DNA from: DASPXK01 sp035637315 | GTDB lineage: Bacteria; Chloroflexota; UBA6077; JACCZL01 | Direction: 5' to 3' | NCBI GenBank assembly: GCA_035637315.1 | Contig: DASPXK010000246.1 | Coordinates: 1 to 5,588 of the forward strand | Length of the DNA stretch: 5,588 nt | Shown: positions 1 to 4,661 of the stretch, piece by piece | Numbering within the stretch: the stretch's first letter is position 1 | How the letters are laid out: every line of letters starts with the position of its first letter | The notes under the pieces: generated by a model | Told to the model about the DNA's origin: nothing | Seen by the model: only the letters and a program-made list of their open reading frames with translations | Database searches by the model: none | Made by a program: the position numbers and the translations under genes

Positions 1-33
1 CGATCGCATGGCCCGGTGCCGCCTGTCCCTCAT
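1..33 (-). CDS. possible 5' end of a gene leaving the left edge
   Basis: On the minus strand an ATG at 33 opens a frame of 11 codons that stays open to the window edge (MRDRRHRAMRS). Eight bases before it is a good Shine-Dalgarno match (GGGAG, complement of 42-46, inside a GGGAGGGAG run at 42-50). Only this start context supports a gene. Eleven residues are too few to name a family, and a chance ATG behind a purine run is a real alternative. Confidence 0.25.
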   Translation of the reverse strand, partial: MRDRRHRAMRS

Positions 34-210
34 CAGCTTGGCTCCCTCCCGCTACTTAGAGAACGTCCTCCCATCAATAAAATGCCGTTTGGGGCCAAAG
101 AACGGGCATGCACGCCTCCGACACAACTGTTGCGGCTGCCGGATGCATGGTCGTCCTGAGCCCTTACCGTCCGACGGGGGTCGGCGCAGGTGCCCGCTGG
201 GTGCGCATGA
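34..210. other. intergenic stretch without a supported gene
   Basis: Between the possible start at 33 and the repeat arrays I see no frame with gene-like content. The one AT-rich patch (about 84-91) could be part of a promoter for a minus-strand gene at the left edge, but no convincing -35/-10 pair was found. Positions 150-165 look like a degenerate inverted copy of the 18-bp repeat that follows at 230. A plus-strand frame running 8-325 continues into those tandem repeats and gives a repetitive product, so I do not treat it as coding. Confidence 0.5.
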
Positions 211-235
211 GATCCTTCGCTTCGCTCAGGATGAC
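150..235. repeat. imperfect inverted repeat bounding an 86-bp segment
   Basis: GTCGTCCTGAG (150-160) is the reverse complement of CTCAGGATGAC (225-235) at 10 of 11 positions. Allowing a small gap, the left arm extends through CCCTT (to 165) and pairs with the AAGGGGGCTC part of the following repeat units. The segment could be a small non-autonomous or palindromic element that later gained tandem copies on its right side. No transposase and no target-site duplication were seen. Confidence 0.45.
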
Positions 236-328
236 AAGGGGGCTCGGGATGACAAGGGGGCTCGGGATGACAAGGGGGCTCGGGATGACAAGGGGGCTCG
301 GGATGACAAGAGGGGCTCGGGATGACAA
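211..328. repeat. 18-bp tandem repeat array, six copies
   Basis: GATGACAA recurs at 230, 248, 266, 284, 302 and 321. The spacing is 18 bp except for the last, which is 19 bp. The unit is GGGATGACAAGGGGGCTC. The first copy follows GATCCTTCGCTTCGCTCAG (211-229), where ATCCT and AGGAT can pair as a short stem. The array lies between genes and has no coding sign other than the repetitive frames any 18-bp array creates. Similar GATCCTTCGCTTCGCTCAGGATGACA elements are, from memory, common in intergenic DNA of Chloroflexota and some other bacteria. I infer an interspersed element whose end has expanded in tandem. Confidence 0.85.
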
Positions 329-353
329 TAAGGGCGACTCAATCCTCAGCCCC

Positions 354-395
354 CAGTCCTCAGTCCTCAGTCCTGAGTCCTCAGTCCTCAGTCCT
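354..395. repeat. 7-bp tandem repeat array (CAGTCCT), six copies
   Basis: Six consecutive heptamers run from 354 to 395; the fourth (375-381) reads GAGTCCT instead of CAGTCCT. On the minus strand the unit is AGGACTG, so TGA appears every 7 bp. Since 7 is not a multiple of 3, stops fall in all three minus-strand frames. The array overlaps the end of the uracil-DNA glycosylase gene and supplies its last codons and stop. Confidence 0.9.
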
Positions 396-1082
396 CGTCT
401 TGTCGAGCTCCTGGCGCGCGAGGGCGAAGACCGAGTCCAGCATTCGCTCGGTCAGGCGGCCCGTGTTCGTGTTCTGGCGGCTCGGGTGATAGGAAGCGAT
501 CAGGACCGGCAGGCCTGGCCCGAGCTCGTGGCGAGCGCCGTGGGCGAACCCGAGGCGGGGGAGGCGGTGGCCGCGCTCGCGGAGGGTGCGCAGGAAGCTG
601 TCGAACGCGATGCGGCCCAGGCAGACGACGACCCTCAGATCGGTCAGCAGGTCGAGCTCCGCGTGGAGGTAGGGCCGACAGTTGATTAGCTCGAGGGGCA
701 TGGGTTTGTTGCGAGGAGGAGCGCAGCGCACGACGGCCGTGATGTACGCGTCGCGCAGCTCGAGCCCATCGTCGCGGTCGAACGAGAAGGGCTGGTTGGC
801 GAAGCCGGCCCGATAGAGCGCGCGGAAGAGCCAGTCGCCGGACGCGTCGCCGGTGAAGACACGCCCGGTGCGGTTGCCGCCGTGGGCGGCCGGCGCGAGG
901 CCCACCACCAGTAGCCTGGCACGCCGATCGCCAAAGGGCGGGATCGGGCGACCCCAGTACTCCTGGTCGCGGAACTCGCGTTTCTTGGTCCTAGCGACAA
1001 GCTGTCTGTAGTCGACCAGCCGCGGGCAGCGCGTGCAGGTGACGATCCTGTGCTCGAGGGAACGCCAGGTGTGGCGGGCCAC
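381..1082 (-). CDS. udgB: family 5 uracil-DNA glycosylase (UDGb type), 4Fe-4S
   Basis: Base-excision repair enzyme that removes uracil, and in this family also other deaminated bases, from DNA. The chosen GTG start (1082) gives 233 residues, normal for the family. Visible marks are four cysteines fitting a 4Fe-4S cluster (C16, C19, C120, C135), the motif GLAPAAHGGNRTGRVFTGD at 61-79, and HPSRQNTNTGRLT at 199-211 with catalytic-loop H199. The first motif has Ala where family 1 enzymes carry their catalytic Asp, which is typical of family 5. The frame stays open to 1295, but those extra residues are low-complexity, cross the spacer repeats and run into the opposite gene. No Shine-Dalgarno precedes the GTG; a TATAAC six bases upstream allows a leaderless mRNA. 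The last residues (RTED) and the TGA come from the 7-bp repeat array. Family 4 is the main alternative and fits less well. Confidence 0.93.
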   Translation of the reverse strand: MARHTWRSLEHRIVTCTRCPRLVDYRQLVARTKKREFRDQEYWGRPIPPFGDRRARLLVVGLAPAAHGGNRTGRVFTGDASGDWLFRALYRAGFANQPFSFDRDDGLELRDAYITAVVRCAPPRNKPMPLELINCRPYLHAELDLLTDLRVVVCLGRIAFDSFLRTLRERGHRLPRLGFAHGARHELGPGLPVLIASYHPSRQNTNTGRLTERMLDSVFALARQELDKTRTED

Positions 1083-1117
1083 GGCAAGGTTATACAGGTC
1101 AGGGAAACGCGAAGAGT
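1083..1117 (-). promoter_or_regulatory. possible leaderless promoter of the glycosylase gene
   Basis: On the minus strand TATAAC (1089-1094, five of six to TATAAT) ends six bases before the GTG at 1082, so transcription would begin at or next to the start codon. The -35 region (ACTCTT, 1112-1117) is poor. The missing ribosome-binding site agrees with a leaderless message, but the call rests on one hexamer. Confidence 0.35.
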
Positions 1118-1143
1118 GAAGACTGCACGGGCAGGCTCTTCGC
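1109..1143. repeat. 8-bp perfect inverted repeat (hairpin)
   Basis: GCGAAGAG (1109-1116) and CTCTTCGC (1136-1143) are perfect reverse complements separated by 19 bases. The element lies in the divergent spacer between the glycosylase gene and the DUF4234 gene. It may be an operator or a structure tied to the adjacent repeat; neither arm is followed by a T-run that would mark a terminator. Confidence 0.5.
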
Positions 1144-1166
1144 TTTTCGCTTTCACTTTTCACTTT
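1141..1166. repeat. 13-bp tandem duplication, CGCTTTTCGCTTT / CACTTTTCACTTT
   Basis: Two adjacent 13-mers (1141-1153 and 1154-1166) differ only by G to A at the second and ninth positions. Each is itself built from two CRCTTT-like halves. This pyrimidine-rich tract is the AT-richest part of the spacer and lies 65 bp before the DUF4234 start. It resembles the simple repeats seen elsewhere in this window and may be an intergenic expansion rather than a regulatory site. Confidence 0.7.
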
Positions 1167-1208
1167 CCATTGGGGCCGGCGGCCTGCTAGCCTAGCCGGG
1201 CTCCCCGG
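1164..1208 (+). promoter_or_regulatory. weak candidate promoter and palindromes before the DUF4234 gene
   Basis: TTTCCA (1164-1169) and TAGCCT (1188-1193, preceded by TG at 1185-1186 as in an extended -10) are 18 bp apart. Each matches consensus only partly. Two small palindromes sit here: GCTAG-C-CTAGC (1186-1196), overlapping the -10, and CCGGG-CTC-CCCGG (1196-1208) just before the ribosome-binding site. They could form an operator and a leader hairpin. This is inference from position only. Confidence 0.25.
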
Positions 1209-1230
1209 GAAGCGGGGACTGGAGGATGGG

Positions 1231-1614
1231 GTGTACGGAATGCCACGTGGGACGGTCCGCTCGCCGGGACTGGTCGTACTGTTCGCGATCATCACGTGTG
1301 GGATCTACATCATCTACTGGTACTTCAAGACCCTCGGCGAGCTGCGGGACGCCGGCCACAGCCCAACCGGTAACCCGCCCCTGCTGGATTTCCTGATCGC
1401 CTTGATCACCTGCGGCATCTATGGCATCTTTGTGGACTATCGGATCTCGAAGACGCTGGTCGAGCTGCAGACCGCCCGAGGCCTTCCGATCAACGACACA
1501 GCCGTGTTGGTGATTCTGCTCGACATCTTCGGCCTGGGCGTGATCGGCTCGGCGATCCAGCAGAGCGAGCTGAACAAGATCTGGAGCAGCGGTGGGCCGC
1601 TTCAGTCGGCTTGA
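1231..1614 (+). CDS. DUF4234 family small membrane protein
   Basis: A 127-residue predicted inner-membrane protein of unknown function. The DUF4234 signature, a hydrophobic helix with (I/V)TCGIYxIYW followed by a charged helix, is at residues 15-38. It recurs in altered form at 55-79 (ITCGIYGIFVDYR), so the protein contains an internal duplication. A third hydrophobic segment spans about 91-109 and ends in a QxSELNKIW tail like other members. The GTG at 1231 is chosen because GGAGG (1221-1225) lies five bases before it; an in-frame ATG at 1240 would be 14 bases away. The 3' end overlaps the DUF2752 gene by 23 bp, so the two are probably translated together. The molecular role is unknown for the family. 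Confidence 0.88.
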   Translation: MYGMPRGTVRSPGLVVLFAIITCGIYIIYWYFKTLGELRDAGHSPTGNPPLLDFLIALITCGIYGIFVDYRISKTLVELQTARGLPINDTAVLVILLDIFGLGVIGSAIQQSELNKIWSSGGPLQSA

Positions 1615-2062
1615 GGCTTGGACGGGCCAGGTCGCCCACTTGGTGACGCCTGGCCGCGCGGCCGCGCTCGTGCTGGCCGCGGCCGCGCTGGCGCCGCCAG
1701 CCTGGCTGCAGCACGCGCCGGTCCTGTGTCCGTTCAGGCTCGCGACAGGCTTGCCATGCCCCGGGTGCGGGATCACTCGCAGTCTGGTCGCGCTGGCCCA
1801 CGGCGACCTGTCAGCGGCGATCTACTTCCATCCACTCGGAGCGGTGGTCGGCGCGCTGCTCGTGGCCCTGGTGGCGCTCGAACTGCTCGAGCGCGCCCGG
1901 GTCGCTGGCTGGTGGCCGGGTCAGGCGGGGGGCTCGGCCTGGACGACCACGCCGCTGGACCTAGCGGCGCGAGGGCCACTGCCGTGGGTCGGCGTGGCGG
2001 CGGTGATGCTGGTCTGGGCCATTCGGCTGCCGATGTTCGTCTCCGGGGCCTGGGTGTACTGA
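1592..2062 (+). CDS. DUF2752 family membrane protein
   Basis: A 156-residue membrane protein. It carries the DUF2752 core CPFRLATGLPCPGCGITRS at residues 46-64, then GD at 71-72 and HP at 80-81. Hydrophobic segments lie near 22-40, 82-100 and 131-147, the last ending in the WAIRLP typical of this family. The paired cysteines C56 and C59 suggest a metal or redox site, but no function is established. The GTG at 1592 has GGAG (1583-1586) five bases upstream, inside the end of the DUF4234 gene, so coupling is likely. The last 142 bp, which encode the final membrane segment, lie opposite the end of the glycosyltransferase gene. Confidence 0.88.
   Translation: MGRFSRLEAWTGQVAHLVTPGRAAALVLAAAALAPPAWLQHAPVLCPFRLATGLPCPGCGITRSLVALAHGDLSAAIYFHPLGAVVGALLVALVALELLERARVAGWWPGQAGGSAWTTTPLDLAARGPLPWVGVAAVMLVWAIRLPMFVSGAWVY
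1921..2062. other. 142-bp convergent coding overlap
   Basis: The DUF2752 gene (plus, stop 2060-2062) and the glycosyltransferase gene (minus, stop 1921-1923) read through each other. The plus-strand product here ends in a conserved membrane helix, whereas the minus-strand product is a polar low-complexity tail. Selection therefore probably acts mainly on the plus frame, and the minus tail is an overprinted extension. No terminator hairpin was seen for either gene. Confidence 0.8.
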
Positions 2063-3312
2063 CTTCGGCTCGCGACCCACTGGGCCAGGGCTGCCAGGGC
2101 CACGGCCTCGAGCAGTACGTTCGCGGCGACCAGGGGAGCGTAGTAATGGGACGAGTCGAATCCCAGCGTCGCGGCGACTCCCCCGTAGACGGCGAGCGAC
2201 CAGCACAGCAACATCGCTGGCGGCCCCAACCGCCGCCGAGCGACCACATCGCGCCAGGTGGCGAGGAGGGCGATCCCCAGCCCGATCACCGCGAGCGACG
2301 CGTCGAGAGGCAGCCAGCCACGGCCGGGTAGCGACCCATAGTCGCGGAAGACGCGCCGCCCGATCAGCCACATCCGCGATACGAGGTCGTCACGAACCGC
2401 CTGGCTCGGCCAGATGAGCTGCTGTTGGAGCATCTCCTCGCGGCGATGGTCGAACATGCCGAGGCTTCGGCCAATCGGGTCGGGATAGAGCAGCGGGTTG
2501 GCGACGACGAAGACAACCAAGCCGCCCAGGCCGAGAACGAGCCAGGAGCGACGGGCTTCAAAGTGGCGGGCGCGCCACCAGCCGAACCCCTGCTCGAGCA
2601 GCGCAAACAGCGCCAGCCCGAGCCCCCCGAGCACGCCGCTGAGCTTGGTGGCGGCCGCCAGGCCGAGGGCGACACCGCTCCCGCGCCTTGCCCCACCCGG
2701 CCGCGCGCGGCCCAGGCTGGTCAGGGCTAGCAGCAGCGCCAGCAGCGAGAAGAAGGCGAGCGGCGCTTCGGCCAGAGCGCGCGTCCACAACGTCGACAGC
2801 AGCGGATTGGCCAGCGCCAGCGCGGCGGCCAACAGGCCAGCCAGCGGCCCGCCGACGCTTCGCCCGACCAGATACAGCAGCAGCACCGCCCCGACCGCGA
2901 AGACGAACACCGTGCGCCGTGCCGCGGCAAGCAGCTCGGGTCCGGGCACGTTGCCCGCTTCCTCGTTGAAGGCGTAGCCACGCAGGCTGTCGTAGCGGCC
3001 GTTGAGCTGGTCCGGGCTCCAGCCTTGGAGCCAGAGGCCGAAGCCGATCAGATAGCGCGCGACAGGCGGCTGAGTCAGGACCAGGTAGTTCGGCTGCCAG
3101 GCTGGACCAAAGAGATCGCGTTCCACAAAGGTCGTCCAGAAGTAGCGGCTCGTGGCGATCCAGCGGCTCTCGTCGACTGTGAACCGCTGCCCGAGCGCCG
3201 GCTGGCGCAGCACGGCCACGGACACCACGACCAGCCCGAGGACCAGGGCCGCCTCGGCCAGTCGAGGGTGTCGACGCAGGCGTTCGAGCACCTTGGCTGC
3301 TGCTTGGACCAC
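1921..3312 (-). CDS. PMT/ArnT-like membrane glycosyltransferase (GT-C fold)
   Basis: A polytopic inner-membrane protein of 463 residues from the GTG at 3312, with roughly ten hydrophobic segments. Proteins of this group transfer sugars from polyprenyl-phosphate donors to proteins or lipids on the outer side of the membrane. The marks are the Asp-Glu pair after the first membrane helix (RFTVDESRW, D47-E48), where the PMT and ArnT families hold their catalytic acid, and QPPVARYLIG at 81-90, the usual PP-x-x-x-Y-L segment. Acceptor and donor cannot be read from sequence. The start was set by AGGTGG (complement of 3317-3322) four bases before the GTG. The frame is open 121 codons further upstream, but that part crosses the divergent promoter region and lacks membrane character. 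The last 46 or so residues are soluble, rich in Ser, Thr and Ala, and lie antisense to the DUF2752 gene. Confidence 0.85.
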   Translation of the reverse strand: MVQAAAKVLERLRRHPRLAEAALVLGLVVVSVAVLRQPALGQRFTVDESRWIATSRYFWTTFVERDLFGPAWQPNYLVLTQPPVARYLIGFGLWLQGWSPDQLNGRYDSLRGYAFNEEAGNVPGPELLAAARRTVFVFAVGAVLLLYLVGRSVGGPLAGLLAAALALANPLLSTLWTRALAEAPLAFFSLLALLLALTSLGRARPGGARRGSGVALGLAAATKLSGVLGGLGLALFALLEQGFGWWRARHFEARRSWLVLGLGGLVVFVVANPLLYPDPIGRSLGMFDHRREEMLQQQLIWPSQAVRDDLVSRMWLIGRRVFRDYGSLPGRGWLPLDASLAVIGLGIALLATWRDVVARRRLGPPAMLLCWSLAVYGGVAATLGFDSSHYYAPLVAANVLLEAVALAALAQWVASRSQYTQAPETNIGSRMAQTSITAATPTHGSGPRAARSSGVVVQAEPPA

Positions 3313-3398
3313 AGTCCCACCTGGCGTGGACGCTTCACTGAAGGATAGTCCAACTGATACGGCTCTGTGACGCCAGGACCCTTGACGAACCCGGGCAA

Positions 3399-3428
3399 AT
3401 GATAGAACATGTGTACGGAACGTGTGTT
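3399..3428 (-). promoter_or_regulatory. candidate promoter of the glycosyltransferase gene
   Basis: On the minus strand TATCAT (3399-3404) matches the -10 consensus at five of six positions. An 18-bp spacer separates it from AACACA (3423-3428, three of six to TTGACA). Transcription would start near 3392 and give an 80-base leader to the GTG at 3312. The spacer and -35 coincide with both SOS-box matches, so the same repressor could act on this promoter. Confidence 0.4.
3405..3416. promoter_or_regulatory. LexA operator-like site (SOS box), upstream copy
   Basis: GAACATGTGTAC matches the Gram-positive type SOS box GAACRNRYGTTC at 11 of 12 positions, the difference being A for T in the right half. 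It is one base away from the second copy, so the two have a 13-bp period and could bind LexA dimers side by side. Alone it would be unremarkable; the pairing gives it weight. Confidence 0.55.
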
Positions 3429-3429
3429 C
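3418..3429. promoter_or_regulatory. LexA operator-like site (SOS box), perfect core
   Basis: GAACGTGTGTTC fits the Bacillus/actinobacterial SOS-box core GAACRNRYGTTC at all 12 positions. It overlaps the first two bases of the candidate plus-strand -10 (3428-3433). Two more GAAC half-sites flank the pair, at 3387-3390 and 3436-3439. Whether LexA of this organism uses this motif cannot be told from the window, as lexA is not present. Confidence 0.65.
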
Positions 3430-3442
3430 TAATTCGAACTGC

Positions 3443-3449
3443 GGGGAGG
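3443..3449 (+). promoter_or_regulatory. strong ribosome-binding site GGGGAGG
   Basis: GGGGAGG is followed by C and then two consecutive in-frame GTG codons at 3451 and 3454. The first is only one base away, the second four, so initiation at 3454 is favoured. This site is the main reason to regard the short frame behind it as a gene. Confidence 0.65.
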
Positions 3450-3453
3450 CGTG

Positions 3454-3726
3454 GTGGTCATCGACGAACAGGGGCTGATCTGGTTGGCGGACCCATGGTT
3501 GGCGGGCGCGGTAGTGGCGGTCGTGCTGAGCTTGTTCCTGTGGACTCACTGCTGGGTGGTGGCTGGCCGCCCACCGCGGCCACGTCCGATGGCGATCCGA
3601 CTTCGGCGCCCGCGCCGCCGGCCGACGGCCCAACCACGCCTGGGCGTGGCGGCGCTTTCGTGGCAGCGGCGGCATCTCGCCCGCAGCTCGCCAGCGGGCG
3701 GGACGCGCTCGCTGCCGGCGGCTTAG
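3454..3726 (+). CDS. small single-span membrane protein with SOS-box promoter, unknown family
   Basis: I do not recognise this protein. It has 90 residues from the GTG at 3454, or 91 from 3451. A short acidic start (VIDEQ) is followed by one hydrophobic segment, about residues 16-37, containing LAGAVVAVVLSLFLW. The rest is strongly basic, dense in Arg and Pro around 39-59, so the positive-inside rule puts the tail in the cytoplasm. Support for a real gene is the GGGGAGG site, the promoter with two LexA-like boxes, third-position G+C near 82% by my count (75 of 91 codons), and a stop interlocked with the next gene. If the boxes are real, expression would follow DNA damage. By analogy with SidA, YneA or TisB it could halt division or act on the membrane; this is inference from architecture and context, not homology. 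The low-complexity tail leaves room for a chance frame. Confidence 0.6.
   Translation: MVIDEQGLIWLADPWLAGAVVAVVLSLFLWTHCWVVAGRPPRPRPMAIRLRRPRRRPTAQPRLGVAALSWQRRHLARSSPAGGTRSLPAA
3723..3726. other. interlocked convergent stop codons (TTAG)
   Basis: TTAG at 3723-3726 gives TAG on the plus strand (3724-3726, small SOS-box gene) and TAA on the minus strand (3723-3725, cupin gene). No terminator lies between them, so the transcripts must overlap at their 3' ends. Confidence 0.7.
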
Positions 3727-4661
3727 TCCGAAGGCTCGGGCTCGGGGTTACCGGTTGGGATCGTGGACGGGCCGTCGCCCAGACTGGCCGGCAGCAGCTC
3801 AACCGCCAGCACTCGGGCGGGCGCGGCCGGCTTGTTCTCCAGGATGAACGGCTCGCGGCCGGCCTCGAAGAAGTAGCCGTTCGTCCCGTGGGTCATGCTG
3901 CTGTTAGCCCAGTTCTTGCGAATGGTGGCGGTCCCTTCTTCGACGAAGAAGACGGCCGGCCCGAGGCGAGTATGCTCGACGGTCTTCGCCTTAGGGCCAA
4001 GACTGATCTCGCTCACCCGCAGCATCAACGGCTCCGCTGGCAGCTCGGCCAATGGGACCTGGACGAACGGTCCCGACCGAAGCCCGCCCTCGTTGTGACG
4101 CCCGGGGCTGGTAAATTGCTGGGTGCCGTCCCAGCCACGGCTGGCTGATAGCAGGTCGACCATCAGGACACGATTGGCTTCCGGGCCTAAGTTCACCGCT
4201 CGGTGCAGGGAACCCAGACCCTCGAAGTAGGCCTGCCCGACGCGATAGGTGGCCGTCTGGCCGGCGTCGAGGTTCTCGATGGTGATCGAGCCGCGAACGA
4301 CGACGTGAGCGCCGACGCTGAGCTGGCGATGCTCGAAGATCCTGGCGCCTGGCTCCATCTCGAGCTCAGTGACCCGCAGCATGTATGGCGCCCCTTCCGG
4401 GAGCTGTTCGATGGTCTGCTGAAAGGGAACGGCTACGTTGACATTGGGCCCCCAGACCGAGGCATTCTGCGCGCTTGGGGCCGGGGGCGGTTTCTTTGCG
4501 GCCGCCGGAGCCGGGGCTGCCGATCGGGCGGCTGACGCGGCGCGGCCAGGTAACTGGAGCTGTCGAGCCAGGATGATTAGCGCGAGCACGACCGCGATGC
4601 CGACCGCCGACCCGACGACCAGCCAGCCGAGGCGTCGGCCGCGCATGGCCGGGACGCTCAT
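3723..4661 (-). CDS. membrane-anchored double-cupin protein
   Basis: A 312-residue protein with an N-terminal membrane segment (about 12-32) and an Ala/Pro-rich linker (36-66). Two cupin repeats follow, about 78-172 and 199-292, probably outside the cytoplasmic membrane. The repeats align clearly: LPEGAPYMLRVTELEMEPG against LPAEPLMLRVSEISLGP, each followed by an EH. The metal site is eroded. Repeat 1 keeps H111, H153 and N157 in cupin spacing but has Gln at the second histidine (113) and no glutamate. Repeat 2 keeps only H230. A classical metal-dependent oxygenase or isomerase is therefore unlikely; ligand binding or a structural role is more plausible. The ATG at 4661 overlaps the stop of the dehydrogenase gene (ATGA), which suggests coupled translation in one operon. 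No ribosome-binding site of its own is obvious. Confidence 0.82.
   Translation of the reverse strand: MSVPAMRGRRLGWLVVGSAVGIAVVLALIILARQLQLPGRAASAARSAAPAPAAAKKPPPAPSAQNASVWGPNVNVAVPFQQTIEQLPEGAPYMLRVTELEMEPGARIFEHRQLSVGAHVVVRGSITIENLDAGQTATYRVGQAYFEGLGSLHRAVNLGPEANRVLMVDLLSASRGWDGTQQFTSPGRHNEGGLRSGPFVQVPLAELPAEPLMLRVSEISLGPKAKTVEHTRLGPAVFFVEEGTATIRKNWANSSMTHGTNGYFFEAGREPFILENKPAAPARVLAVELLPASLGDGPSTIPTGNPEPEPSD

Larger units (their letters stand above)
3404..3433 (+). promoter_or_regulatory. candidate promoter of the small SOS-box gene
   Basis: TCTAAT (3428-3433) matches the -10 consensus at five of six positions. AGAACA (3404-3409) lies 18 bp upstream as a weak -35 (three of six). Transcription would start near 3440, just before the ribosome-binding site at 3443-3449. 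The two operator-like sites fill the -35, spacer and first bases of the -10, a layout expected for direct repression. Confidence 0.5.

Noticed and set aside
8..325. Plus-strand open frame of 105 codons across the left region
   Set aside because: Its second half only translates the 18-bp repeat (ARDDKG over and over), and no ribosome-binding site or family likeness was seen.
211..395. The repeat arrays as a CRISPR array
   Set aside because: The repeats are 18 and 7 bp with no unique spacers, and no cas genes are present.
108..689. Plus-strand frame of 193 codons through both repeat arrays
   Set aside because: It consists of repeat translation followed by the antisense of the glycosylase gene.
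1109..1143. Hairpin as a transcription terminator
   Set aside because: The loop is 19 bases, no T-run follows either arm in a suitable place, and it lies upstream of both adjacent genes.
1231..1240. GTGTACGGAA, repeated exactly at 3411-3420
   Set aside because: One copy is a start codon region and the other part of the SOS boxes; a single shared 10-mer without shared flanks is most likely chance.
1083..1295. N-terminal extension of the glycosylase frame to an ATG at 1295
   Set aside because: It crosses the spacer repeats and the start of the DUF4234 gene, has no family character, and would overlap a well-supported opposite gene by 65 bp.
1192..1776. Minus-strand frame opposite the DUF4234 and DUF2752 genes
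   Set aside because: It is an antisense shadow of two recognisable families, with no start context of its own.
3382..3387. TTGACG as a -35 for the small plus-strand gene
   Set aside because: It matches five of six positions, but no acceptable -10 lies 16-18 bp downstream (3404-3411 reads AGAACATG).
3313..3675. N-terminal extension of the glycosyltransferase frame to 3675
   Set aside because: The 121 extra codons cross the divergent promoter region and the small SOS-box gene, and show no membrane or domain features.
3399..4148. Plus-strand frame of 249 codons
   Set aside because: It starts inside the operator region without a ribosome-binding site and runs out of frame with the small gene, then antisense to the cupin gene.
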